Shown: in pieces, positions 43,977-53,471 of the stretch
Layout: each line of letters opens with the position of its first letter
Position numbering within the stretch: position 1 is the stretch's first letter
Source of the DNA: JAWKSY01 sp041402125
Lineage (GTDB): Bacteria; Planctomycetota; GCA-002687715; DRQF01
DNA: 64,000 nt
Assembly (NCBI GenBank): GCA_041402125.1
Contig: JAWKSY010000002.1
Span: forward strand, 62,001 to 126,000
Reading direction: 5' to 3'
Notes under the pieces: generated by a model
Database searches by the model: none
What the model was told of the DNA's origin: nothing
The model's input: only the letters and a program-made list of their open reading frames with translations
Translations under genes and position numbers: made by a program

Positions 43977-46931
43977 TCAGGGCGACTGGAGTCCGAGCGC
44001 GGGACGGATCCCTCGCATGCCGACGCGGACCTCGCGAGCGTCGCTGCTGCGGGCGGTGAGGCGGGAGTCGGCGCCGTTCGTGAAGAAGCTCCCGCCCCGG
44101 TAGATGAGCTGGCTCGACATGAAGGACGTCCCGCGCAGTCCGTCGGGGTCGACGTCGGTCTCGTAGGAGGCGCGGCCGTCGGCGCAACACTCCGCGACGT
44201 TGCCGGTCATGTCGTGGAGGCCGAAGGAGTTGGGGAGGAGGCGGCCGACCTCGGTGTGGATGACGTAGGCGTCCTCGTGGTCGGGGTCCAGGGTGCCGAA
44301 GCGCTGGGCGCTCGTCTCGCGACCGCAGAGGTTGGCGTAGCGGTGAAGCTCGGAGATCTCCGAGGTCCCCGCCCAGAACCCGCCGTCGCGCCCCTTCGCG
44401 GCGCGTTCCCACTCGGCCTCGGTGGGCATGCGAAGTCCGGTGAGCTTCAGGGTGTCGTCGACGTCCTGCCAGGAGAGGGCCTCGACGGGGTGGAGGACGG
44501 TGAGGGGCTCCATCTTCGAGCCCGCGGGAGGCACCGTCGCGAACTGGCTCGGGTCGGTGCCGAAGTAGCGCACCCATTGGTCGCGCGTCATCTCGAACTT
44601 CGAGAGGAAGTAGGGACGGAGCGTCACCTCGTTCGGTGGCCCCTCGTCGGGCTGAGCCAGGGGATCGTGGTGCGGCGCGGAAGGGTCCTCGCTCTGCGCG
44701 CCCATCACGAAGGAGCCACCGGGAACGAGGACGAGCACCACGCCGCGACCGGGCTGCATCGCGATGCGGGGATGGTCGGCGCTGCGCTCCGGGACCGGTC
44801 CGGCGTGCGTCGCCCAGTGCAGGAACTCCTCCAGTCCCGAGTCGGGGTCGGGGCCGAGCGGCACGAGGCCGAGCTGGGGCGTCAGTTCGAGACCGGAGTA
44901 GGCGGAGTTCGCGCGGATGCGGGCGATGCAGGCGGCCCAGGCCGCGGCCGCGTCCTCGAGGGTGGCGGTGCGCATGCGGCGCGAGCGTTCGAGGCGCATC
45001 GCCATCAGGTCGCGCAGTCCGGTCCCCGGGGCCGCGAAGTCGCGTACCTCGGTGACGAGCCGGCTCATCGTCTCGTGCTGGAAGCGGAGCTTGGGGGTCG
45101 GGAAGGTCCAGGTCAGGCGCTCGTCGCACCGGGCGGTCGCGGTGGCCAGGCGCTGGCCCATGCGCTCGATGAGATCGTCGAGCGACTTCTTGCGCGCCTC
45201 GGAGACGCGGGGATCGGCGAGCCGGCCTTCTGCCTGCCGCTTCAGCTCGCGGGCCTGCTGGAGGGCCGACCACATCACGGGGTGGTCGAGGGCGCGCTCC
45301 TCGTCCGTGTAAGGCAGGGCTCGAGCGCGGAGTTCGGCGAGAAAGGTCTCGTGGCCTTCGAGCCGATCGACGATCGGCGCGTACTCGCGCTGCCAGGCCT
45401 CGAGCGCATCGACGACGGCCGGGCCGGGGGGGGCGAGGAGAGCGGCGGTGCGGCGGGCCGCCTCGATCCGCTTGATGTCGGCGAGGCGGTCGTATTCCCC
45501 CTCGGCGCGGACCTTCTCCCGCAGGGCGATCTCCTTCTCGGCCTTCTGATCGCGGACCTCGGCGATCGCCGATTCGAGAGCTTCGACGGCCGCCGATTCG
45601 CGTGCGAGGGCCTTCGTCTTCAGGTCGAGGGCCGCGCTCCTCGCCTTCTCCTCCTCGCGGAGGGTTGCGAGGGCCGTCTCCCGCTGCGCGATCGCTTCGG
45701 TCTTCTGGCGCGTTTCCGTCCGCGCGAGCTCGGAGCTCCGTCGCGCTTCGTCGCTCGCGAGGCGCGCGTGCTCGCGCCGCGACGCGAAGACGACACTCGT
45801 CGCGGTGAGCGCCGCGACGATGATGCCGGCGGACACCGCGACGCGGGGGTTCCGGCGCAGCCAGCGCAGCGACCGCAGGAGGGGGCCCGCGGGGCGGGCC
45901 TGGACCGGTTCGTGGCGCAGGAAGCGGCCGAGGTCCTCCGCGAACTCCAGCGCGGTCGCGTAGCGGTGGTCGGCATCCTTCGCCATCGCGGTCCGGATGA
46001 CGGCCTCGAGATCGCGCGGGATCCGGGGATTGATCTTCCGCGGAGGCGCGGGCTCGCGCTCGAGGATGGCGCGGTAGAGCTCGCGCTGCGAATCGCCGCC
46101 GAAGGGGCGGCTCGACGTGCAGGCCTCGAAGAGGCAGACGCCTAGCGAGTAGACGTCGGTACGGTGATCGAGCTTCTGACGACCGGCCTGCACCTGCTCC
46201 GGCGACATGTAGGCCGGCGTCCCCATGAGGTCGCCGGTGCGGGTGAGCCCCGCCGTGCTGGTGTCGTCCCGGGCGAGACCGAAGTCGAGGATGCAGGGCG
46301 ATCCGTCCTCGCGGATCATGAGGTTGCCCGGCTTGATGTCGCGGTGGATGAGACCCGCCTCGTGCGCGGCGTGGAGCGCGAGCGCCGTCTGCTCGACGTA
46401 GCGCGCGGAGGCGCGGAGGGCGGCGAGATCGGCGGTGGCGGTCGCCGAGGTCGTCTCGTGAGGACGGACCTCCTCGTCGGAGGGGTGGTCGTCGGAGGAC
46501 TCGTCGAAGCCGAAGAAGAGCTCGCTCGATCCGCCATCCGTCCCGCCGCGCGTCGAGGCGGCCCGGATCTGATCGGCGAGGGTCCGCCCGCGGACGAGCT
46601 CCATCGCGATGTAGAGCAGGCCCTCCGATTCCCCGAACTCGTAGATGCGCGCGATCGCCGGGTGATCGATCCGACCCGTCGCCTCCGCCTCGCGCTCGAA
46701 GCGGAGTCGCGCCGTGGCCGACATCACCTGGCCCGCGGGAAGGACCTTCACTGCGACCTCGCGCTGGAGATCGAGGTCGCGCGCGCGGAAGACGAGGCCC
46801 TGTCCGCCGCGTCCGAGGATCTCGAGCAGCCGGAAGTGACCGAGCGTCGTCCCGATCAGCTCCGCGCTCGGATCGTACCGGCGCCCCTCGGAGGAGCCGC
46901 GGTCGTTCGGGCGATTGGTCGGCGGCGTCAT
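43977..46931 (-). CDS. Ser/Thr protein kinase fused to a SUMF1/FGE-like domain (copy 1)
   Basis: 984 residues. Kinase domain about 30-330: Gly loop GRGGQGLVF, VAVKVL, LIHRDIKPGNLM, LDFGLARD, GTPAYMSPEQV. A 50-residue Ser/Asp/Glu-rich insert (DESSDDHPSDEEV) sits between the hinge and catalytic loop. One membrane helix (VAVSAGIIVAALTATSVVF) near 365-385, then about 330 residues of coiled coil, then a SUMF1/formylglycine-generating-enzyme-like domain (VPGGSFVMGAQSED, YFLSKFEMTRDQWVRYFG, RMPTEAEWERAAKG, FGLHDMTGNVAE, YRGGSFF). By topology the SUMF1 part is outside. The ATG at 46931 is 8 bp after the stop of copy 2, so they are one transcript. Substrates unknown. Confidence 0.9.
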   Translation of the reverse strand: MTPPTNRPNDRGSSEGRRYDPSAELIGTTLGHFRLLEILGRGGQGLVFRARDLDLQREVAVKVLPAGQVMSATARLRFEREAEATGRIDHPAIARIYEFGESEGLLYIAMELVRGRTLADQIRAASTRGGTDGGSSELFFGFDESSDDHPSDEEVRPHETTSATATADLAALRASARYVEQTALALHAAHEAGLIHRDIKPGNLMIREDGSPCILDFGLARDDTSTAGLTRTGDLMGTPAYMSPEQVQAGRQKLDHRTDVYSLGVCLFEACTSSRPFGGDSQRELYRAILEREPAPPRKINPRIPRDLEAVIRTAMAKDADHRYATALEFAEDLGRFLRHEPVQARPAGPLLRSLRWLRRNPRVAVSAGIIVAALTATSVVFASRREHARLASDEARRSSELARTETRQKTEAIAQRETALATLREEEKARSAALDLKTKALARESAAVEALESAIAEVRDQKAEKEIALREKVRAEGEYDRLADIKRIEAARRTAALLAPPGPAVVDALEAWQREYAPIVDRLEGHETFLAELRARALPYTDEERALDHPVMWSALQQARELKRQAEGRLADPRVSEARKKSLDDLIERMGQRLATATARCDERLTWTFPTPKLRFQHETMSRLVTEVRDFAAPGTGLRDLMAMRLERSRRMRTATLEDAAAAWAACIARIRANSAYSGLELTPQLGLVPLGPDPDSGLEEFLHWATHAGPVPERSADHPRIAMQPGRGVVLVLVPGGSFVMGAQSEDPSAPHHDPLAQPDEGPPNEVTLRPYFLSKFEMTRDQWVRYFGTDPSQFATVPPAGSKMEPLTVLHPVEALSWQDVDDTLKLTGLRMPTEAEWERAAKGRDGGFWAGTSEISELHRYANLCGRETSAQRFGTLDPDHEDAYVIHTEVGRLLPNSFGLHDMTGNVAECCADGRASYETDVDPDGLRGTSFMSSQLIYRGGSFFTNGADSRLTARSSDAREVRVGMRGIRPALGLQSP

Positions 46932-46941
46932 CGTCTCGACC

Positions 46942-49833
46942 TCATCGGATGGCCAGCGCCGGACGGAGGCCGATCCGCGGATGGCCGTTCTCGGGACCGT
47001 AGGCGGATCGCTTTCCGGCACGGCAGGAAAGCGTGTCGTCACTGGAGCTGCCGCCTCGCATGATCCGCGAGGGGCTCATGCTCGGGTCGGCGTTCAGGCC
47101 GCGCGGGCCGGGAAGCTTCTGGTAGAAGACGTAGGGGTCGAGGCACCACTCGGTGACGTTCCCCGCCATGTCGTGGAAGCCCCAGGCGTTCGGGGCGAGC
47201 GAGCCCACCGCCCAGTGCTGGGGCGAGCCGGTCGCGACGACCTCGAGCGCGGGGAATTCCGTCCGCCAGTCGCAGTTGGCGATGAGCCGGACGTCCTCGG
47301 CGCGGGCCGCCCCCGGCCAGTCGAGCGTCGTGCCCGCGCGCGCGGCGCGCTCCCATTCGGCCTCGGTGCAGACCAGCAGCCCGAGGCGGGGGAGTTCCTC
47401 GACGGCGCGAGTCCAGCTCACCGACTCGACCGGGTGCGAGAGGTCGATGGGCCCGTTCACATCGCCCTCGGTCGTCGGCCCGTAGGTGCTCGGATTCGCG
47501 CCCAGGCCGCGGAGCCACTGACCCTGGGTCATCTCGTACTTGGAGAGGAGATAGGGCGGGAGTTCGAGCTCGCGGACGGGCGTCTCCGGCTTGGTCGTGC
47601 TCGGGTCGTAGTGCGGCTTCTGCGGGTCCTCCTTCTGGAGCCCCATCAGGAATCGTCCGCCCGGCACGAGGATGAAGACGAGTCCGGTCTCTCCGGTGAT
47701 CCGCAGCCGTCCGTCCTTCTCGTCGCGGTCCGGGATCGGTCCCGCGTGCGTCGTCCAGTGCAGGAACTCCTCGAGACCCGATCGCGGATCGGGGCCGAGG
47801 GGGATCAAGCCGAGCTGAGGGGCGAGCGCGAAGCCGGCGTAGTGCGGGCTCTCCGCGATGCGACGCCGGCAGTCCTCCCAGGCCTGGGCGCAGTCGCCGA
47901 GCGTGGCGGCGACGATCCCCTCCGAGAGGTGAAGCTGACGCTCGACGAAGCGGTAGGAGCCGTCGGGCGCGGTCCGGAAGCGTTCGAGGTCGTCGAGGTA
48001 ACCGGCGAGGGAGTCGTGCTGGAACTGGTCGGAGGCGCGCTCGAAGGTCCAGGTGCGTCGTCCCGCGGTCGCTTCGCTCGCCTCACGGTGCGCGAGACGG
48101 GTCCGCTCGAGGCCGGCCTCGAGCCTCGCCCGCTCCTCGTCGCTCGTCGCCTTCGCGAGGGCGTCGGCGTAGAGGTCGAAAGCCTCCTCCGCGAACCTGA
48201 TCGTCGTGAACTCCTCGGCGAAATCGCGCCGCCGCTCGTCCTCGGAATAGGGGAGCGCTCGGGTGCGGAGCTCCGCGACGAAGGCCCGATGATCGAGGCC
48301 GCGTGCGAGGAGGGCGTCCTGCTCGTCGAGCCAGGCGCGCAGCGGGGCGATCCGCTCGGGCACGGGGGGCACGAGCGACCGGGCCGAGGAGATGGCCGCC
48401 CGCAGGTGCTCGATGTCGACGAGGCGATCGTAGTTCGCGACGGTCCGCGTGCGTTCGGCGAGCGCGCCCTCCGTCGCCTCGCGCTCGCGCTTCAGCTCCT
48501 CGAGGGCCGTTCTCCTCTCGCCGGCGAGCGCTTCCGCGCGCGCGAGGGCGTCGGTCCGGTCCCGGAGCGCGGCCTCGCGGATCGTCTTCTCCTCGCGGGC
48601 CCGCTCGAGAGTCTCCTGCCGTTGCGCGAGCGCCTCGCCGGCGAGGGTCGACTCTCGGCTCGCGACGCGCGCCGCCTCCTCCGATCGTGTCCGGTCGGCC
48701 TGCGCCTCGCGGTTCTTCACGATCGAGAAGCCGGTGCTGAACACGAGGGCCGCGAGGACCGTGGCGAGCGCCGCGGCCAGGGTGGGGCGGCGCTGCGCCC
48801 AGCGCATCGTCCGGAGCAGGGGGCCGGCCGGCCGGGCCCGGACGGTCTCGTGCGCCAGGAAGCGATCGAGATCCTCGGCGAGGGCGAGCGCCGTCGGGTA
48901 GCGACGTTCGGGATCGCGGTCGATCGCGGTGAGGATGATCGATTCGAGATCTCGGGGAAGGGTGGGCTCGAGACGGCGCGGCGAGCGAGGCTCACGTGTG
49001 GCGATCGCCTCGAGGAGCTCCTGCATCGACTTCCCCCGGAAGGGCCGCTTCAGGGTGGCGGCTTCGAAGAGACAGACGCCGAGGGAGTAGATGTCGGAGC
49101 GGCGATCGATCGCGCTCGAGCGACCGCGCACCTGCTCCGGGGACATGTAGGCCGGCGAGCCGAGGAGGTCGCCCGTGACCGTGAGCGTGGCATCGCGGCC
49201 GGAGACGTCCTTCGCCAGTCCGAAGTCGAGGACGCAGGCCGTCCCGTCCTCGCGGACCATGAGGTTCGCGGGCTTGACGTCGCGGTGGACCAGGCCCGCC
49301 TCGTGGGCGGCGTGCAGCGCGCGCGCCGCCGTCGCGAAGTAGCGCGCGATCGCGGCCGCGGCGCGGCGCTCGGTTGCACTCCCGTCTCGCGGGGTCTCCA
49401 TCGGGGCGGGCGTCGCTTCTGTCGGCGTCCCGAGCCGCACACCGGCCGGGGTCTCGCCCGCCTCGGCGCGTCGCCGCGCCTCCTGGATGTGCTCGCTCAG
49501 GGTGTGGCCCGTGACGAGCTGGTAGGAGATGAAGCGGGCGCCCTCGTGCGATCCCATCTCGAAGACGCGCGCGATGCCGACGTGGTCGAGCCGGCCGGCG
49601 GCCGCGGCCTCCCGGCGGAACCGCGCCTCCGCCGCCTCGCTCAGCCGACCGGCATCCCACAGGACCTTGAGGGCCACCGGCCGGTGCAGCCGCTCGTCCT
49701 CCGCCAGGTAGACGCAGCCCTGGCCGCCCTGGCCGAGCTCCTTCCGGAGGCGGAAGTGCGCGAGGCGTCGGGTCGGCCCGGACGCCGACTCCGACGCATC
49801 GTCATGGCGGTCTTCGGGGCGTTCATCGGGCAC
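46942..49833 (-). CDS. Ser/Thr protein kinase fused to a SUMF1/FGE-like domain (copy 2)
   Basis: 963 residues from a GTG at 49833 (GGAG upstream; an in-frame GTG at 49911 is an alternative). Same layout as its neighbour: kinase (GQGGQGCVYLAED, VALKVL, LVHRDVKPANLM, LDFGLAKD, GSPAYMSPEQV) with a long insert after the hinge, a membrane helix (LAAALATVLAALVFSTGF), a long coiled coil, and a SUMF1-like domain (VPGGRFLMGLQKED, YLLSKYEMTQGQWLRGLG, TEAEWERAARA, WGFHDMAGNVTEWC, MRGGSSSDD). Identity to copy 1 is clear but far from recent. Tandem duplication with divergence is inferred. Both lie 3' of the nucleotidyltransferase gene but with an intergenic gap. Confidence 0.9.
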   Translation of the reverse strand: MPDERPEDRHDDASESASGPTRRLAHFRLRKELGQGGQGCVYLAEDERLHRPVALKVLWDAGRLSEAAEARFRREAAAAGRLDHVGIARVFEMGSHEGARFISYQLVTGHTLSEHIQEARRRAEAGETPAGVRLGTPTEATPAPMETPRDGSATERRAAAAIARYFATAARALHAAHEAGLVHRDVKPANLMVREDGTACVLDFGLAKDVSGRDATLTVTGDLLGSPAYMSPEQVRGRSSAIDRRSDIYSLGVCLFEAATLKRPFRGKSMQELLEAIATREPRSPRRLEPTLPRDLESIILTAIDRDPERRYPTALALAEDLDRFLAHETVRARPAGPLLRTMRWAQRRPTLAAALATVLAALVFSTGFSIVKNREAQADRTRSEEAARVASRESTLAGEALAQRQETLERAREEKTIREAALRDRTDALARAEALAGERRTALEELKREREATEGALAERTRTVANYDRLVDIEHLRAAISSARSLVPPVPERIAPLRAWLDEQDALLARGLDHRAFVAELRTRALPYSEDERRRDFAEEFTTIRFAEEAFDLYADALAKATSDEERARLEAGLERTRLAHREASEATAGRRTWTFERASDQFQHDSLAGYLDDLERFRTAPDGSYRFVERQLHLSEGIVAATLGDCAQAWEDCRRRIAESPHYAGFALAPQLGLIPLGPDPRSGLEEFLHWTTHAGPIPDRDEKDGRLRITGETGLVFILVPGGRFLMGLQKEDPQKPHYDPSTTKPETPVRELELPPYLLSKYEMTQGQWLRGLGANPSTYGPTTEGDVNGPIDLSHPVESVSWTRAVEELPRLGLLVCTEAEWERAARAGTTLDWPGAARAEDVRLIANCDWRTEFPALEVVATGSPQHWAVGSLAPNAWGFHDMAGNVTEWCLDPYVFYQKLPGPRGLNADPSMSPSRIMRGGSSSDDTLSCRAGKRSAYGPENGHPRIGLRPALAIR

Positions 49834-49923
49834 GGCGCGGGCTCCGGGCGAGTCCCGCCATTTAAGTCCGGGTGGTCGGCGGTGGCAAGGGAGCCGGCCT
49901 GGCTCATCCACGCCGCGAGACGG

Positions 49924-50982
49924 TCAATCCGCGAGGGTCGACCGGATGACCTTCGCGCCGTGCTCGCAGGATGGCCATCTCTTGCCGGCCGCAGCGAGAC
50001 CCCGTTCGATCTTGCGGACGACGACGGCTCCCGACGCCGTGAACTCGGCGGTCGCGCTCTCGAGGTCGTCCGGGCGGTCCTCGGCCAGCACCTCGATCAG
50101 GAGGGCCGCCTGATGCAGGTCTTTGCCTGACTTCGTCTGCTGGATCACCGATCGGTTCTGGCTGACGAGGAGCTTGTGTAGGGCGAAGCGTGCCGGCGAG
50201 GGCACCACGACGAGGGTCGCGGAGTTCGCCTCGATCGCCACTCCTGGTTGAGCGTCCTTCATGACGAGCGAGAGGAACTTCACGGGGGAAGCCGCGGCCT
50301 TGAACCGCTTGATGTGGATGGGGGTCGAGTCTTCTTCGCGACCCGGTGTGAGTAGATCGACGCGAAGCGGTTGACCGCGCACGCGAAACGACGTCGTGGG
50401 ATGAGCGGGGTCGAGCTGCGGAACCGGCACGAATCCCATCTTCAAGCTCTCGAGAGCGCGGGGCACGTCGGCTTCGACGTCCGGGATGGCCAGCTGCATG
50501 TGGCCGGCGATGTCGACATCCTGAGTGCGCCAGGAAGCCTCGGGCCACTCGACGCCGAGCAGGTTTCCGATGACGAGGAACGCGTAGGAGCCCACCAGTG
50601 TTCCCCCGGCGGCGAAGACCCCCGCGTCGGAGAGGGCACGGATGATCCTCGCACTTCCATGCGGAACGAGCTCGACGCCGGCGGCTCCGAGCAAGCGCGC
50701 GAGTCGCGCGACCCGGGCGCGATCCGCTTCGTGATCGATCCGCTGCGCCTCGTACTGTCGTACGACTTCATCGAGCGCCGCATCGCGCCTTCCGATGGCG
50801 AGCTGGCGCTTCGAACCACCCGGATCGGAGTACTGGAAATAGAGGTACTCGAGGCCCTTCACGGTCTTCGTCGTGAACGTGCCGGACAGGTGGGACCACG
50901 AACGCTCTCGCTCCGCGGCCAGCAGACTGGCGAGGAGTTCCGCGTAGAGAGTCTGCGTGTCTTCGGGGAGGCGGTTGATCAT
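49924..50982 (-). CDS. Nucleotidyltransferase-fold protein (NTP_transf_8-like)
   Basis: 352 residues. Residues 1-90 form an alpha/beta N-terminal part (TKTVKGLEYLYFQYSDPGG, KRQLAIGRRD). Then a nucleotidyltransferase core: GGTLVGSYAFLVIGNLLG, with TQDVDIAG supplying the metal Asp pair, and PLRVDLLTPG for the third acid; the C-terminal half is helical (PARFALHKLLVSQNR). This gene type is found alone or with phage/defence genes; the target of the transferase is unknown. The ATG at 50982 directly abuts a perfect 12-bp inverted repeat (50983-51018) that overlaps a -10-like TATAAA, leaving no room for a ribosome site, so a leaderless, tightly regulated message is likely. Confidence 0.8.
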   Translation of the reverse strand: MINRLPEDTQTLYAELLASLLAAERERSWSHLSGTFTTKTVKGLEYLYFQYSDPGGSKRQLAIGRRDAALDEVVRQYEAQRIDHEADRARVARLARLLGAAGVELVPHGSARIIRALSDAGVFAAGGTLVGSYAFLVIGNLLGVEWPEASWRTQDVDIAGHMQLAIPDVEADVPRALESLKMGFVPVPQLDPAHPTTSFRVRGQPLRVDLLTPGREEDSTPIHIKRFKAAASPVKFLSLVMKDAQPGVAIEANSATLVVVPSPARFALHKLLVSQNRSVIQQTKSGKDLHQAALLIEVLAEDRPDDLESATAEFTASGAVVVRKIERGLAAAGKRWPSCEHGAKVIRSTLAD

Positions 50983-51018
50983 GGTTATACGCAGTTTATA
51001 TCATTCCTGCGTATAACC
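50983..51018 (-). promoter_or_regulatory. Perfect 12-bp inverted repeat and promoter of the nucleotidyltransferase gene
   Basis: GGTTATACGCAG (50983-50994) and its exact complement (51007-51018) flank a 12-nt spacer. On the minus strand TATAAA (51000-50995) fits a -10 box, and the start codon follows the left arm at once. AT-rich against the surroundings. Looks like an operator for a dimeric repressor, possibly the gene product itself. Confidence 0.7.
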
Positions 51019-51068
51019 GAAGACTCGTCATAAGTCTCAGCCGAGCAAAGGCGTGACGCCTCCTGGGC

Positions 51069-52316
51069 TCAGCGCCCGGCGGCGACGTCCGCCCGATACT
51101 CGTCGAGGACCTGCCGCAGGATCGCGATGTCCGACTCGAAGGTCTCGGGGAGCAGCGGGCCGAAGGAGAAGCGGAAGAAGGAGTGGTAGGGCGAGACGTA
51201 CTCCGGATCCTTCGCGTGCGGCCGCGCCATGTCGCAGTCCTTGCCCTCGAGGATCGCGGCGCCGTGGCGGAAGAGACGGCGGTTGAGCTCGCCGGCGTTC
51301 AGGCCCTCGGGCAGTTCGAGCCAGTGGTAGAAGCCGCCGTCGCCGGTGTGGACGGTGAGGCCCATGTCCGCGAAGGCCGCGCCGTAGCGGTCGCGCTGCA
51401 TGCGGTAGTGCGCTTCGACCGCCTCGCGGGCCCGGGCGACGCGGTTCGGCTCGAGGAGCGCGGCGGCGTAGTGCTGCGAGGGGTGGCTCACGCCGCCCAT
51501 GCCGAAGCTCGAGAAGTTCGAGAGCGTCTCGATGTTGCGGCGGCTGGCGATGATCCAGCCGATGCGGATGCCGGGGCACTGGAGGCCCTTCGTGCAGGCG
51601 CCGGCGAGGAAGACGTTGCTGTCGTCGAGGTTCTTGACGTAGCGGATGCCGCTCACGCCCTTCGACTCGTGGAACATCTCGTAGGCCTCGTCGAGCAGGA
51701 TCCCGTTCTTGGGTTGCTCGGCCATCGCCATCAGCTCCTCGAGCTCGGCGCCGGCGCGCGTGTGGCCGGTGGGGTTGCCGGGGTTCGAGATGATCGGCAT
51801 GAGATGCGTCTTCGCGTTCAGCCCCGTGCGGTCGAAGTACTCCGCGTTGGAGGGGTGGAAGCCGTTCTCGCGGGTGAAGGGGATGACGCGCCAGTTCGTC
51901 TGCGTCTGGGTCATGATGTCGAGGTAGGCCGGCCACTCGACGTTGCCGATGCGGACCTCGACGTGCTTCTTCAGGAAGGCGAGCACGGTGTAGATGCCGG
52001 GGCGGCCGCCGGCGAAGACCATCACGTTCTCGGGCGCGATGCTCGAGCCGTAGAAGTCGTTGTAGTGCTGCGCGATCGCATCCCGGAGCTTCGGGTGTCC
52101 CCAGGCCTTCGGGTAGAAGCGATCCTCGAAGGTCACCTCCACCGAGCTCGGCAGCTCGGGACCGCCGGCGAGCGGGGTCGTCAGGGGGAACCCCTGCGAC
52201 CAGGGATGCGTGCCCTCCGTCCCCATGAACCGCCCGAAGCTGTCCAGGAAGGCGTAGAGGGTCTCGTAGATGCCCATCGGGGGGCAGTCGTCGGAAAGGA
52301 AGGATTCGCGCGTCAT
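51069..52316 (-). CDS. PLP-dependent aminotransferase, class I/II
   Basis: 415 residues, fold type I. SNPGNPTGHTRAG block, DEAYEMF, and the PLP Lys in ACTKGLQCPGIRIGW; the C-terminal Arg region RFSFGPL for the substrate carboxylate. It transfers an amino group between an amino acid and a keto acid; the exact substrate cannot be told. N-terminal FLDSFGRFMGTEG and GFPLTTPL are unusual and could mark a subgroup. Stands alone, divergent from the gene at 52490. Confidence 0.9.
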   Translation of the reverse strand: MTRESFLSDDCPPMGIYETLYAFLDSFGRFMGTEGTHPWSQGFPLTTPLAGGPELPSSVEVTFEDRFYPKAWGHPKLRDAIAQHYNDFYGSSIAPENVMVFAGGRPGIYTVLAFLKKHVEVRIGNVEWPAYLDIMTQTQTNWRVIPFTRENGFHPSNAEYFDRTGLNAKTHLMPIISNPGNPTGHTRAGAELEELMAMAEQPKNGILLDEAYEMFHESKGVSGIRYVKNLDDSNVFLAGACTKGLQCPGIRIGWIIASRRNIETLSNFSSFGMGGVSHPSQHYAAALLEPNRVARAREAVEAHYRMQRDRYGAAFADMGLTVHTGDGGFYHWLELPEGLNAGELNRRLFRHGAAILEGKDCDMARPHAKDPEYVSPYHSFFRFSFGPLLPETFESDIAILRQVLDEYRADVAAGR

Positions 52317-52489
52317 GGGTCGGTCGAGTGGGGGGGAGGGAGGGGTTCTGACCTCACGCGAGGTTCGTGGCGCAAAGCTACGGACTCGCCCTCACCGGGT
52401 CAATCCGAGGTCCGCGGCGTTCCGGTGGACGCTATGATCTCGCCGGTCCGGTCCCCGCGCGGGACGACGTCCCCGGCCGAGATGTCACG

Positions 52490-53200
52490 ATGCGTCCCGA
52501 CGAAGCGACCGAGATCCGCACCCGCCTCAGGGCGATCATCGAGGCGATGAAAGCCATCGATTTCTGGCAGGAGGAGCCCCTTCCTCCGGCCGCGCTGTCC
52601 TTTCGTCGCGCCTTCGGCGCCGACACGATGAGCTTTCCCCAGTGGCTCCAGTTCGTTCTCGTGCCGCGGGTCGAATCGATCCTCGCCGGCGAGGGCACGC
52701 TGCCCGACGGGAGCGCGCTCGCCGTCTACGCGGCGCGAGACCTCGACGGCCTCGACGAGGCGGCGGCCCTGATCGCGCGCCTCCGCGAGTTCGACGCCCT
52801 CGTCGATCGCCTCGCCGCCTCGCCCGCCGTCGAGGCGGCGCCTCCGCCGGAGCCCGCGGGCGATCCCGAGAACATCTTCGCGCAGGATCCCGTCTTCGCC
52901 GTTCGGGGCTACGTCATCGGGCTCCAGGGCGGCTTCCCCGAGGCCGTGCGGGCCCGCGTGACGCGCGCCTCCGCCGCCGCTCCCGGGCTCGATCTCACGG
53001 CGCCCTTCCTGATCGAGGACTTCCGCACCGAGCCGCCCGAGTACGAGGGCGATCGAGCCCTCGTCCGGACCCGGCTCATCGGGCGGGACGACGCCGGGGC
53101 GATCTTCGAATGGAGATTCACCTTCGTGCTCGTGCGCGAGGATGGGGAGTGGAAGATCGATGTCGCGCGGACGCGTGCGGACGGACTCGAATCCGTCTGA
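52490..53200 (+). CDS. YqcC-like protein with C-terminal NTF2-type domain
   Basis: 236 residues from the ATG at 52490. Residues 1-105 follow the YqcC/DUF446 pattern (RTRLRAIIEAMKAIDFWQEE, FPQWLQFVLVPR). The C-terminal part (GDRALVRTRLIGRDDAGAIF, EWRFTFVLVREDGEWKID) has the curved-sheet pattern of SnoaL/NTF2-like or DUF4440 domains. The fusion is unusual, as YqcC is normally free-standing. TATGAT at 52433-52438 is a likely -10. Function unknown. Confidence 0.7.
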   Translation: MRPDEATEIRTRLRAIIEAMKAIDFWQEEPLPPAALSFRRAFGADTMSFPQWLQFVLVPRVESILAGEGTLPDGSALAVYAARDLDGLDEAAALIARLREFDALVDRLAASPAVEAAPPPEPAGDPENIFAQDPVFAVRGYVIGLQGGFPEAVRARVTRASAAAPGLDLTAPFLIEDFRTEPPEYEGDRALVRTRLIGRDDAGAIFEWRFTFVLVREDGEWKIDVARTRADGLESV

Positions 53201-53471
53201 ACTGATCCGGGAGGAACCACGGCGCTCCGGGAGACACCTGCGCCTGGCGCCTGAACCCTCAGCTCGTTTGAGGTCGTCGAATCACCCAGGGTCGGTTCGC
53301 GCCTCGCCCCGGACTCCGACCGGCATCTCGGCGAGGAAATCGGAGATTTCCTGCACCGCGGGTGCACTGGGTCGCGTTGGCGGTGACGCGCCGTGATTGG
53401 GGGGCGCGTTCTCCCCGGACCCTTCGCAGGGCGGTGACGAGCTCGAGGCCGGCTCACGAGAGGATCACGAG

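Noticed and set aside
46915..50130. 1071-codon plus-strand frame opposite the kinase-SUMF1 genes
   Set aside because: No domain or ribosome site; mirror of real codons.
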